From contig NZ_JAQQXQ010000006.1 of assembly GCF_028595285.1 (NCBI RefSeq), positions 1 through 64,000 on the forward strand: 64,000 nucleotides of DNA. Direction: 5' to 3'. Below are positions 1 through 8,473 of the stretch, in pieces. This DNA is from Erythrobacter fulvus (lineage in GTDB: Bacteria > Pseudomonadota > Alphaproteobacteria > Sphingomonadales > Sphingomonadaceae). The position numbers were made by a program, and so were the translations under genes. Within the stretch, counting starts at the first letter, position 1. Each line of letters starts with the position of its first letter. The notes beneath the pieces were generated by a model, which worked only from the letters and a program-made list of their open reading frames with translations, was not told the origin of the DNA and did not search any database.

Positions 1-21
1 TCCGGCGCATCTGCGCCTCGC

Positions 22-189
22 TCAACAACCAAAGCTCAGACACCCGCAGCACCTCCTCAGTGCCGCGAGTGAATCAAGGCATCGCCGCCAATGCAAGAAT
101 TTAATGGGTCCTGAGCCTAGTTGAGCTTTGCGGCGATCTACACCTCCTCGTCGCCCACCACCGTTTGTTTTTCCGACAGGCCAATTCAT
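22..189 (-). CDS. Possible small Arg/Cys-rich protein, unknown
   Basis: Open frame of about 55 codons reading toward the left edge. The only support is a good AGAGGAG ribosome-binding site nine bases before an ATG at 189. The product is rich in Arg, Gly and Cys, with no signal peptide, membrane helix or domain I can recognise. It follows the HD-GYP gene on the same strand after about 70 bases, so it could be a small downstream gene. It could equally be a chance frame. Confidence 0.25.
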   Translation of the reverse strand: MNWPVGKTNGGGRRGGVDRRKAQLGSGPIKFLHWRRCLDSLAALRRCCGCLSFGC

Positions 190-257
190 GGTAAGTTGCT
201 CCTCTTCATCAGGAGAAGACAACACGTCACGATTTCAAATTGGTTAAGTGAATAGAA

Positions 258-1523
258 TCAAGCAGCATTCTTATAGGTGCTTAAAAATATCATCTCACGC
301 AAATACCCGCCTTCTGGCAAACCGAGCCCAGAGATATCAGCGATGCCCAGTATCCGATCCTCTTCGCCGCTGCGCGCGAGTTCTATACGATGGGGCGCGA
401 TCTGCTCTCCAGTTGCGAAGGAATAGAAAGCCTGGACGACAGGCCGCATGTGGTCTTTGTGATCTTCATCGACCACCATGGCCAGCTTTCCGCTGTGCAA
501 CCGGACGAAGGAACCTACCGGGTATAGGCCCACCGACTCAATGAAGTGATGGAATATTTCCTCGTCGAACGCTCCTTCCATAGTCTTCATTTGCTCGATC
601 GCGGCAGCCGGATCGAGCGCGACAGTGGTGTTGGTATGAGAAAGAAGGAAATCAAAAGTGTCACAGATCGCGGCCATCCGGGCGAAAGTCGTAATCTTTG
701 CTCCTTCAAGCCCGTTGGGAAAGCCGCTGCCGTCAATCCTCTCATGGTGTTGTAGCACAGCCTCGAGCACCGGCTGAGACAGGCCGTCGTCGTTGAGAAG
801 TGATCGGTAACCAAGCAACACGTGCTGCTGCCAGATCTTTGGATCTGCATTCCGGTAATCGCCGTTGGGCGGATCGAGGTTCTGAGGCAGATAATTGACA
901 CCAACGTCGAGCAATAAGCCAGCAAGCCCACAGTTGTGAACCTCATTTGGAGGTAGCTTCATTTTGCGAGCCAGCGACACCATGAGCGCGCTGACCGACA
1001 GCGCATGCCGGAACATCGTCTCGTTCTTCAGTTTGCAGCGCATCAAACTACTGAACGCCTGAGGGTTGCGCCTGACAGAAGCCAGAATGTCATTCACGAT
1101 AGGCTCGATCGCTTTCACATTTAGAGCCTTTCCTAAACGCGCATCCATGAAGGTCCGGTGCAGACGCTCCTTGGCTTTGTTGGCGACCGCCTGCGCAGCA
1201 TGAAGCTCTTTATCGATGCTGACCGGCATTGACGCAGCGTCTTCACGCTTGGTCCGCGTATTGATCGCATTGATCCGTTTGCTGACAATGGATCTCGGCT
1301 TGTCAGCTGAAGCACGTGCTTCGGCCACGGGCGCGCTCACGTCCTTACCCTTGGTGGTATCAATAACGACACCACGCAGGTTGCTCTCCTTGAGAAGTTG
1401 CAGTCGCTTCTGATCCTCAATCAGGAAATTGGACTTCCAAAACGGATGATCGAACCAGCTGCCCTCCATCTTCTGGACAAACATACCCAGTTCAAGGTCT
1501 GAAAGTTCAATATGTTTCAACAT
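258..1523 (-). CDS. DUF3391/HD-GYP domain protein with degenerate active site
   Basis: 421 residues. The N-terminus (1-60) looks like the DUF3391 cap common on HD-GYP proteins. Residues 165-380 align with HD-GYP cyclic-di-GMP phosphodiesterases. Seen: H173, H234, the H259-H260-E261 triplet, D264-G-S-G-F-P269 (GFP instead of GYP) and D288. The usual HD-x-G-K motif reads L-L-D-V-G-V-N at 204-210, so the metal-binding His of the HD pair and the following Lys are missing. In the family these residues bind the metals that hydrolyse c-di-GMP. Reduced activity, or a c-di-GMP binding or partner role, is therefore inferred. It stands alone, near two GGDEF-EAL genes. Confidence 0.85.
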   Translation of the reverse strand: MLKHIELSDLELGMFVQKMEGSWFDHPFWKSNFLIEDQKRLQLLKESNLRGVVIDTTKGKDVSAPVAEARASADKPRSIVSKRINAINTRTKREDAASMPVSIDKELHAAQAVANKAKERLHRTFMDARLGKALNVKAIEPIVNDILASVRRNPQAFSSLMRCKLKNETMFRHALSVSALMVSLARKMKLPPNEVHNCGLAGLLLDVGVNYLPQNLDPPNGDYRNADPKIWQQHVLLGYRSLLNDDGLSQPVLEAVLQHHERIDGSGFPNGLEGAKITTFARMAAICDTFDFLLSHTNTTVALDPAAAIEQMKTMEGAFDEEIFHHFIESVGLYPVGSFVRLHSGKLAMVVDEDHKDHMRPVVQAFYSFATGEQIAPHRIELARSGEEDRILGIADISGLGLPEGGYLREMIFLSTYKNAA

Positions 1524-1675
1524 GGTCGGGCACCAGAATAGCCTTGCACAGAAAGCTGATCTGTTTGCACGGCCGCGGTTTCCACGCGAGCTTTCTTGGC
1601 TATGGGAAAGTCCGTAAGCGTCGCCGAAAGCGCACTGGGACGATGACTACGCCCTATGCGAAAGAAGGCGGCAGC

Positions 1676-1885
1676 TATGGGGTCGCTTGCTGAACGGCAC
1701 CAATTTTCTAGAAGCAGGGCAAAGCCGCCATTTGCAGCCGCACCTAAACCGTGACGGGTTGCGACCCAGACACGGTCACTTAAGGCCGCTGCGCTCAATC
1801 TCCGTCTTCGCCAGAAGTCGTCATTCTGCGGTCGGGATCGCGCGGCGACCGTGCTTATGGTCGGGGATGGGTGGAATTGCGAAAT
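1676..1885 (+). repeat. Dispersed intergenic repeat R1, copy 1
   Basis: Begins with TATGGGGTCGCTTGCTGAAC and ends near GATGGGTGGAATT. Both ends, and the internal order of blocks, recur in the other R1 copies (about 5155, 10094, 20564, 25135). It is diverged and has no convincing ORF. The rest of the 1524-2150 gap holds further repeat-like debris (1590-1675) and unassigned sequence; I see no gene there. Confidence 0.6.
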
Positions 1886-2150
1886 TCCGTTCTTGCGAAA
1901 CTTGTCTCTAAGAATCCCATGAATGACGGGCGATCTTCCGGTGCCTTCTCGGCCACGCCGTGCAAAAGCGTCATATCTGGCAATTCGCCAATAGCCCGGT
2001 TGGTATCCTCCGCGCTACGCGGCAAGAAATAGATCGTTATGATTGGCGTGGTCCATGCTTCCCAAGGCCGGGGAGAGCAACCCTGCTACAATCTTTCCTG
2101 ATCCGGTAAACGGCCGTTGTCCCGTCCGGTAAATCTTCTAATTTGCGGGA

Positions 2151-2804
2151 ATGAACGTACATCAACCCAACCGAAAGTTACCCCGCAATCGCCGCAAGGG
2201 CATTTGGCAGTTCGCCGAGGCAGCCACGACTTTCTTTCGCGGCTTTTTGGAACATCCGGGCATGGTCGCCTCGGTGGTTCCGTCGTCGAGGAGCACAATC
2301 AATGCCATGCTCTTACCGATCGACTGGGCGCGTTGCCGCCTTTTTGTCGAGTTTGGACCGGGCGTAGGGACCTTCACCAACCATATTCTCGACTGCTTGC
2401 CCGAAGACAGCACTCTGCTTGCGATCGACACTAATCCACGTTTTGTCGAGTATCTCCGGAACACCATCCATGACCCACGCTTACAGGTCGTGCTTGGTTC
2501 GGCCGCTGATGTCGAATCCTTCGTGCGAGCGGCGGGACATAGCAGGGCCGATTACGTCATCTCAGGCCTGCCTTTTTCGTCACTCCCTCTGGAAACCGCC
2601 GAGCAGATCGTCGACGCAACCTATGCAGTGATGGCCGAAGGCGGGGCGTTCATGACCTATCAGTTCCGTCGGACCGCGCGACGGTTGACGGAAGGTCGTT
2701 TCGAACGGGTAGACACCGGGCTTGCCTTGTCAAACGTGCCGCCTTGCGTGCTGGTATGGGGCTGGAAGCTGAAAGATTGCGCTGTGCGCGAAGCAGCCGA
2801 ATAG
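2151..2804 (+). CDS. Class I SAM-dependent methyltransferase, phospholipid N-methyltransferase-like
   Basis: 217 residues with a Rossmann-type methyltransferase fold. The SAM-binding motif I is V-E-F-G-P-G-V-G-T-F near residue 67, followed by an acidic L-A-I-D-T-N strand end. A later G-L-P-F-S-S block resembles the N/D-P-P-F motif of N-methyltransferases. The N-terminal segment A-x-x-F-F-x-x-F-L-x-x-P-G-x-V-A-S-V-V-P-S-S is typical of PmtA-like enzymes and some rRNA adenine dimethyltransferase relatives. Phosphatidylethanolamine N-methylation is the likely reaction but is not proven. It is a single gene followed by a thioredoxin remnant on the other strand. Confidence 0.75.
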   Translation: MNVHQPNRKLPRNRRKGIWQFAEAATTFFRGFLEHPGMVASVVPSSRSTINAMLLPIDWARCRLFVEFGPGVGTFTNHILDCLPEDSTLLAIDTNPRFVEYLRNTIHDPRLQVVLGSAADVESFVRAAGHSRADYVISGLPFSSLPLETAEQIVDATYAVMAEGGAFMTYQFRRTARRLTEGRFERVDTGLALSNVPPCVLVWGWKLKDCAVREAAE

Positions 2805-2819
2805 GAACGAAGCAACGCT

Positions 2820-2995
2820 CTAAACCATCGAGTCGAGCACACCGGCCTCTTTCATGACCAGTGGTGGCTGGCGTTCTGAAGCTCCGGTCAGAAAAAATAG
2901 CAAGCTCGGCATACCGGATCTGACGCCAGCATAGCGGGCCACGGTGGTGTTTTGTTCGGATTATCAGCGTCAGCCACGGCCAAGATCTTAAACAT
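2820..2995 (-). pseudogene. Thioredoxin-family remnant, frame-disrupted
   Basis: Reading leftward from an ATG at 2995 gives D-A-D-N-P-N, like the thioredoxin 'D-x-D-x-N-P' strand, then a stop after about 35 codons. Shifting frame near 2940 continues the match as A-R-Y-A-G-V-R-S-G-M-P-S-L-L-F-F, equivalent to the 'R-Y-x-V-R-S-x-P-T-L-x-x-F' cis-proline block. It ends in a tag stop at 2820. The W-C-x-x-C half is absent. This is a decayed C-terminal fragment, with at least one frameshift and loss of the catalytic part. Confidence 0.6.
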
Positions 2996-3025
2996 GCGCT
3001 AACTCACTGGGTCTAACGGAGAAGA

Positions 3026-5041
3026 ATGAGATCGCTTCGCACCAGGCTCGGATTCAGGGCCAATGTCGCAGGTGAAGGCACTGCCTGTGACGTAGAACGT
3101 GCTCATCGTTTGATCAGTTACTCGGAGAAATTCGAAGCGAGGTGGTTCTGGGAGACCGATGCTGATGGTCGCCTTACTTACCTTTCGGAAGCAGTTTCTG
3201 ACCAAATTGAAACATTTGGAATCAATCCAATAGGAACACCGATCGAGAAAATTTTTCGTCTCGACGAGGTTGATGCGCAACATCTTCGATCGCTCAAGTT
3301 CCACATTGTATCTCGGACCTCGTTTTCGGAATACCCCATCCGAGCAAAAAAGGGGCTGCACGAGAGTTGGTGGTCTATCTCAGGCCGCCCGTGGTTCGAT
3401 CTCGACGGAAACTACCAAGGCTTTGTCGGGTCAGGAACTGATCTGACCAAGGCCCGAAAACAAGAAGCGACCATCCGACGACTTGCCGTCACGGATAGCC
3501 TGACAGGCCTTGCGAATAGGCAACGTATGCAAGATCATCTGGAGGCCCTGCTCAGATCTGAAGGTCGCAACAGCTCAGACTGCTCTCTTATGATCATCGA
3601 CCTTGATGGCTTTAAAGGCGTGAACGACACGCTCGGCCATCCGGTGGGTGACGCTCTTTTGATCCGTGTCGCGGAGAGATTGTCGTCGGTAGTCGGCGAG
3701 AGCGGAGTCGTCGGTCGACTTGGCGGCGATGAGTTTCAAATACTGCTACCGGGCCATCGCACTGAAAAAGGGCTTTCGGATTTAGCTTGCCAAACAATCA
3801 AAATAATTTCGGAACCATATTTGATCAACGGATCGACGGTAAACATAAATTGCTCGATCGGAATTGCCTCCTCTGACATTCATAGCAATCCAGACAATAT
3901 CGTTAGGAATGCAGATCTTGCCCTATATTCCGCAAAGAAAGAAGGTAGAGGAAAATTCTTCTTCTTTGATGAGAAGATGCTATTAACGGCTAAGTGGCGA
4001 AAACGACTAGAGGATGACTTGCGGAATGCGGTCAACAAAGACCAGTTGAAGCTCATGTTTCAGCCGATCGTTGAAGCAAACTCAGAGACGATCAAGGGCT
4101 TCGAGGCACTTCTTCGATGGGATCACCCCCAAGAGGGGAGCATATCTCCAAGTGAATTCATCCCGATTGCCGAAGAAAGTGGATTAATTCAGCAAATAGG
4201 CGATTGGGTAATCAGGACTGCAGTCGATGTAATTCGGTCACTTCCTAGTGATTTGCGAGTGGCCGTGAACGTATCTCCGATACAATTTAGCAATCCTGCT
4301 CTGCTAACGACCGTTGCGAATGCAATTTCATTCGCTCAGATTGACCCCTCTCGGCTTGAGCTTGAGTTGACTGAAAGCGTCTTCCTAGAAGATTCAGCTA
4401 AGTTGCAAAAAATCTTCAAATCGCTTAAGGCGCTTGGCGTCCGACTTGCGCTCGATGACTTTGGGACCGGTTACTCGAGTTTATCATACTTGAAAGAAGC
4501 ACCATTCGATAAAATTAAAATTGATCAGAGCTTTGTGAAAGGCGCTGTCGATCCGCGGAGCAGAAACTCAGCGATTATCGCGGCCATCGTTTCCCTTTCG
4601 AATGCATTAGGAATGGAAACCACTGCTGAAGGCCTCGAGCATCAAGACGAAATTAGATTGATAAAAAGGCTTGGCTGCACCCAGATCCAAGGCTTTGTGT
4701 ACGGTGGTGCATTGGATATTGATGAATTACTCCCCGAATTACAGGCCGGCGTGCGAAGAATGCGGCCGATTGGGCCCAGACGAAGCCGAAGGCCCAGAAC
4801 AACCTTCATCAAGCCCGCATCGATGAATATAAATGAAGGGCAAGCATCGGTCTTGATCAGAAACATTTCTGAGAATGGTGCATTACTGGAATATAACCAC
4901 TTCTCGGAAGGAATGGTTGGCGTCAATATCCGCCTTGATTTCGTAGGAATTGATGGAACATTAGCGACCATCCGCTGGGTCGCACAAGGCCAAGCTGGCG
5001 TGGAATTTCACGAAACCATTGCTCTGAACTCGATTTTTTGA
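3026..5041 (+). CDS. PAS-GGDEF-EAL-PilZ cyclic-di-GMP protein
   Basis: 671 residues, no signal peptide or membrane helix, so cytoplasmic. A PAS/PAC domain (about 28-155) is followed by GGDEF (about 160-320) with intact G233-G-D-E-F237. The EAL domain (about 335-575) keeps E360-A-L-L-R, V-N-V-S, E-L-T-E-S, D477-D-F-G-T-G-Y-S-S, K-I-D and T-A-E-G-L-E. A short C-terminal PilZ-like domain (about 585-665) shows an Arg cluster and N-I-S-E-N-G. All active-site signatures for c-di-GMP synthesis and hydrolysis appear intact. The added PilZ could sense the product and switch output; that is inference. The start has only a weak upstream GGAGAAGA site. Single gene. Confidence 0.9.
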   Translation: MRSLRTRLGFRANVAGEGTACDVERAHRLISYSEKFEARWFWETDADGRLTYLSEAVSDQIETFGINPIGTPIEKIFRLDEVDAQHLRSLKFHIVSRTSFSEYPIRAKKGLHESWWSISGRPWFDLDGNYQGFVGSGTDLTKARKQEATIRRLAVTDSLTGLANRQRMQDHLEALLRSEGRNSSDCSLMIIDLDGFKGVNDTLGHPVGDALLIRVAERLSSVVGESGVVGRLGGDEFQILLPGHRTEKGLSDLACQTIKIISEPYLINGSTVNINCSIGIASSDIHSNPDNIVRNADLALYSAKKEGRGKFFFFDEKMLLTAKWRKRLEDDLRNAVNKDQLKLMFQPIVEANSETIKGFEALLRWDHPQEGSISPSEFIPIAEESGLIQQIGDWVIRTAVDVIRSLPSDLRVAVNVSPIQFSNPALLTTVANAISFAQIDPSRLELELTESVFLEDSAKLQKIFKSLKALGVRLALDDFGTGYSSLSYLKEAPFDKIKIDQSFVKGAVDPRSRNSAIIAAIVSLSNALGMETTAEGLEHQDEIRLIKRLGCTQIQGFVYGGALDIDELLPELQAGVRRMRPIGPRRSRRPRTTFIKPASMNINEGQASVLIRNISENGALLEYNHFSEGMVGVNIRLDFVGIDGTLATIRWVAQGQAGVEFHETIALNSIF

Positions 5042-5154
5042 AGTTTGTCGATTTCGTAGCCTGAATTTCCTCGGATATGCGGCTTCTCTCCATAGAAAGC
5101 CCACGCCCACTCTAGTGACGGCGTGCCGGCTGCTCGGTCGCGGAGAGCGTCTAC

Positions 5155-5356
5155 TTTGGGGGCGCTGCCCGAATGGCAGGAATTGTCCCGAAGCGGGGTA
5201 AAGCGGCCATCAGCGCCCTGATCTCAGCTGTGACGGCTGTCGGCCCAGACCCGGTCGTTGACGGCCGCCGCGCTGAACGTCTGCTTCCGCCGAAAGCCGC
5301 CATACCGCTTTCGGGCGATGCGGGTTGCGGGCCGAATGACCGCTAATGGGTGGAAT
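5155..5356 (+). repeat. Dispersed intergenic repeat R1, copy 2
   Basis: Fills most of the 5042-5402 gap. Its 3' half includes AAGCCGCCATACCGCTTTCG, then GGGTTGCGGGCCGAATGACC, nearly identical to the copy ending at 20760. It ends at AATGGGTGGAAT like the others. No ORF of note. Confidence 0.75.
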
Positions 5357-5402
5357 TAAGACTTTCGGCTTTGCGGTCTTGGTGAGCGGAGCTAGGCAAC
5401 AG

Positions 5403-7745
5403 TCAAGCGCACAACTGACGCTGATATCCTGCTCCGTCGCGCAGTAACTCGGCGACCGCATCGGCCGCTACAGGCCTTGAGAACAGATAGCCCTGGATGT
5501 TTTCGCAGCCTTCGCGTTCGAGCACTTCGAATTGTGCGACATCTTCCACACCTTCCGCGAGCGTCTCCATGCCGAGGGCGGCAGCCAGAGTTGTGATGGC
5601 GCGGATCACCGCATGGCCATTGCTAGTGGTCCCAAGATCCTCAACAAAGCTCTTGTCGATCTTGACCTTGTCGAAGGGGAAGGAGCGAAGATAGCTTAGC
5701 GACGAATAGCCGGTCCCGAAATCGTCGAGAGCAATCCTGACACCCAAATTCCGCAGCGAATGCAGTGTGGCCAATGTCTTGTCGACATCTGAGATAAAGA
5801 TGCTTTCGGTGATCTCCAATTCGAGCCGGTCGGGAGCCAAACCGCTTGCCGACAGGGCAGAGAGCACCGTTCCGGTTATTCCGTTCGCCGCGAATTGTTT
5901 AGGCGACACATTCACCGCGACCGAGACATCATCAGGCCAGGTGCTCGCTTGGTGGCAGGCCTCGCGCAGCACCCATTCGCCAATCGGAATAATCAGCCCG
6001 GTTTCTTCTGCCAACGCGATAAACTCGACCGGATTGACCCGGCCCCGAGTGGGATGGTTCCAGCGGATCAACGCCTCAAAGCCGGTCAGGCGCTTTTGCG
6101 CGAGGCTGTAGAGCGGCTGAAAATTAAGCTCGAACCCTCCCTCCTTGACCGCGGCACGCAGGTCAATTTCCATCTGGCGACGTTGGCGGGCCTCTTCATC
6201 CAGCGCGGGCTCGAAGAAGTGGTAGGTCGACTTGCCTTCATGCTTGGCGCGGTAGAGCGCAAGGTCGGCATTCTTCATCAGTGTGGTGTCGTCCTCGCCA
6301 TCGACCGGTGCCATGGCGATACCGACACTAGCCCCGCACGACGCGGTCTGACCGTTGATCGTCAATGGACGCTCAAAGCTGCGCTGCAAGCCATCGGCGA
6401 TGCTGCCGAGGCTGGCGTTGTCCTCGATCCCGTCGATCAGGATTGCAAACTCGTCTCCACCCAATCGCGCGATCAGCGCGTCGGGCAGATCCTCGCGCAG
6501 GTGATCGGCCACTTGCCGCAACAAGGCATCGCCTGCCGGGTGCCCAAGCGTGTCGTTGACCATCTTGAAGTCGTCCAGGTCGACATAGGCGACCATCATC
6601 CGTTCACTCGGCTTGCGCCTTGCAAGCATGCTGGTGAGTTGTTCTGTAAATAGTTTGCGGTTGGGCAGACCGGTAAGTCCGTCGTGCAAGCCCACATGGA
6701 TAATCTGGCGCTCGCGCTCCTCGATCGCGGTAACCATCGCATTGAAGCTACCCGCCAGCCTCCCGATCTCGTCGTCGGTCTCAATCGTCAGGCTGACATC
6801 GCGGCCCTCGCTGATCAGCCGCGTCGCTTCGTCAAGCTGCTGAAGCGGTCCGGTTACTGACCGGGCGACGTTCCAACTCAACGCCAGCACCAGCACGATA
6901 CCGCCGACGGCAAGCGCGATAAGCCAAACTTTCAGACTGCCATAGGGAGCAAGAGATGCTGCGAGAGAATGACGCAACACCAACCGAGGCACAACGCTGT
7001 CCTGAAGGACCTCAAGGTCTGATGTGTAATAGAGGGATCGCTCGCCCTCGGCCTCGTGTTCAAACACTGCACCTGATTGGATGCCGCGCAGCCAGTCAGG
7101 CTGGTTGCTTTCATCCACCACCCGAGCATCGAGGGCGATCGGGGCGAGTTCGACCAACCGGTCAAGCTCTGCTCGGTCAAGTGGCTGGGCAATGACAAGC
7201 CAGCCGATCAGGTCGGGCGCCTCGATCGGCGCAGCGGCGGCAAGCGCCAGGCCTTTTTTCGAAGCGATAATCCCGCGTGTGCCGCCAGCTTCGAGCCGCG
7301 ACCACAAGCTTTCGGGTGCGGAAATGTCTGAAGCATTGGCCGCCAGCACCACACCATCCAGCGTCAGAACGAAGGCGATGTCGCTATTGACGCGGGTTTC
7401 AAGGCTTTCGAGCGCGCTGGCGATGGTCTGCGCGTCCTCTGTCGCAACCGCCTCGCGAAAGCCGAAATCCCGCGCCAGAACCTCGGCCTGATCACCCATC
7501 TGCCGCGAACGAGCGGTGAGGATTTCGTCGAACACGCGGGCATTGGCGGTCAGATCGCGGGCCGCGCCTGCTTCTGCAAAGCGTGCCAGCCCGCCAAGCG
7601 CGAGCGACACCACCAATGCCAACACCAGTGCAAATAGCCCGGCAAACAGAAAAGCGATGCGCGAGCTAAACGAACCGAAGCGCAGCACCGCAATGCGTGC
7701 GAAGGTCGCCCGCAGCGGACGCGGAACCAGTCGTATCAGGCTCAT
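5403..7745 (-). CDS. Membrane HAMP-GGDEF-EAL protein
   Basis: 780 residues. A transmembrane helix near 28-50 is followed by an extracytoplasmic sensor region (about 50-265), a second helix (about 270-290), HAMP (about 290-345), GGDEF (about 360-520, G429-G-D-E-F433) and EAL (about 540-775, E557-A-L-I-R, D-D-F-G-T-G-Y-S-S, K-I-D-K-S-F-V, L-A-E-G-V-E). Both catalytic signatures are intact. The sensor resembles double-Cache type ligand-binding domains but I cannot name the subtype. The ATG overlaps the stop of the upstream cupredoxin-like gene by four bases, so the two are translationally coupled and the cupredoxin may supply the periplasmic cue. Confidence 0.9.
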   Translation of the reverse strand: MSLIRLVPRPLRATFARIAVLRFGSFSSRIAFLFAGLFALVLALVVSLALGGLARFAEAGAARDLTANARVFDEILTARSRQMGDQAEVLARDFGFREAVATEDAQTIASALESLETRVNSDIAFVLTLDGVVLAANASDISAPESLWSRLEAGGTRGIIASKKGLALAAAAPIEAPDLIGWLVIAQPLDRAELDRLVELAPIALDARVVDESNQPDWLRGIQSGAVFEHEAEGERSLYYTSDLEVLQDSVVPRLVLRHSLAASLAPYGSLKVWLIALAVGGIVLVLALSWNVARSVTGPLQQLDEATRLISEGRDVSLTIETDDEIGRLAGSFNAMVTAIEERERQIIHVGLHDGLTGLPNRKLFTEQLTSMLARRKPSERMMVAYVDLDDFKMVNDTLGHPAGDALLRQVADHLREDLPDALIARLGGDEFAILIDGIEDNASLGSIADGLQRSFERPLTINGQTASCGASVGIAMAPVDGEDDTTLMKNADLALYRAKHEGKSTYHFFEPALDEEARQRRQMEIDLRAAVKEGGFELNFQPLYSLAQKRLTGFEALIRWNHPTRGRVNPVEFIALAEETGLIIPIGEWVLREACHQASTWPDDVSVAVNVSPKQFAANGITGTVLSALSASGLAPDRLELEITESIFISDVDKTLATLHSLRNLGVRIALDDFGTGYSSLSYLRSFPFDKVKIDKSFVEDLGTTSNGHAVIRAITTLAAALGMETLAEGVEDVAQFEVLEREGCENIQGYLFSRPVAADAVAELLRDGAGYQRQLCA

Positions 7746-8383
7746 CGCACCGCGACCTTAGCTTTGTGCGTCTGCGCGCCGCCATTCAGTGTGATTGTCG
7801 AACCTATTTCGTTGCCCGGAGCCCGCAGCATCGGGTGCCATACAGTAAGGCTCGCTTTACCGCCGGGTATTGCTTCAAACGTAACGTATCCGTTGTGATC
7901 GGTTTTACCCGCAAAGGGCGTGTCGGTAACGCGGATATAGCCGCGCATCTCGTCATGAATGTTGCACCCAAGTTTGACGCTGCCGGTAATGTTGAAGGTG
8001 TGGCTTCGGGTTTGGTCGCGCCCATAGAGCTCAATCTCGAAGCGGGCCGGCTTGGAAAAGCTGTAAATGGAATGGCGCACCTGATCGAGATTCGGGAAGG
8101 CGACCGTGCTGCCCCGAGCAACAATCAACGTGCCGGGGGTAAATTGACGATTCTTCTGCGCCATACCCATTTTCCATGGAAAGCGGATCAGTCCAGGGGC
8201 GGTATTGCTGCTGCGCAGCTCGACCACCGCATCGCGGACTGGCAGGCCATCGGCATCGACCACCTGAACCCGTAGGCTGGCAGATGTGGCAGCCTGCACC
8301 AACGCTGCCCCGCCAACGAGTGTGGCGAGCAGCGAAACGAACAATGCGGCAGGTAAGGCAAAGAAGGGCAGACGGCGGTGCAT
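7742..8383 (-). CDS. Exported cupredoxin-like protein ('methylamine utilization protein' family)
   Basis: 213 residues from an ATG at 8383 with GGGACGGGA upstream; an ATG at 8431 would precede the signal peptide by 16 residues. It has an N-terminal signal peptide, then a carboxypeptidase-regulatory-like segment (A-D-G-L-P-V-R-D-A-V-V). The later part carries H104 and a C140-x2-H143-x2-M146 cluster, the spacing of type 1 copper ligands in cupredoxins. The usual database name refers to methylamine utilization, but no mau genes are nearby. It overlaps the downstream GGDEF-EAL gene by four bases. It is divergent from DUF3034 and hemoglobin, with 90 bases between. Confidence 0.8.
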   Translation of the reverse strand: MHRRLPFFALPAALFVSLLATLVGGAALVQAATSASLRVQVVDADGLPVRDAVVELRSSNTAPGLIRFPWKMGMAQKNRQFTPGTLIVARGSTVAFPNLDQVRHSIYSFSKPARFEIELYGRDQTRSHTFNITGSVKLGCNIHDEMRGYIRVTDTPFAGKTDHNGYVTFEAIPGGKASLTVWHPMLRAPGNEIGSTITLNGGAQTHKAKVAVR

Positions 8384-8473
8384 GATCGATCCCGTCCCTA
8401 GACGCGACCCCTTAAGAATCCCTCGCTTCATCCTTTAGGGAGAATTTACCTTGCGCTTCTAATCGGCTGGCTG

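Noticed and set aside
248-755. Two short plus-strand frames near the left edge
   Set aside because: They lie within the HD-GYP gene on the other strand and have no domain support.
7742-8383. A methylamine utilization role for the cupredoxin-like protein
   Set aside because: The family name is inherited; no mau dehydrogenase or electron-transfer genes are near, and the neighbours point elsewhere.
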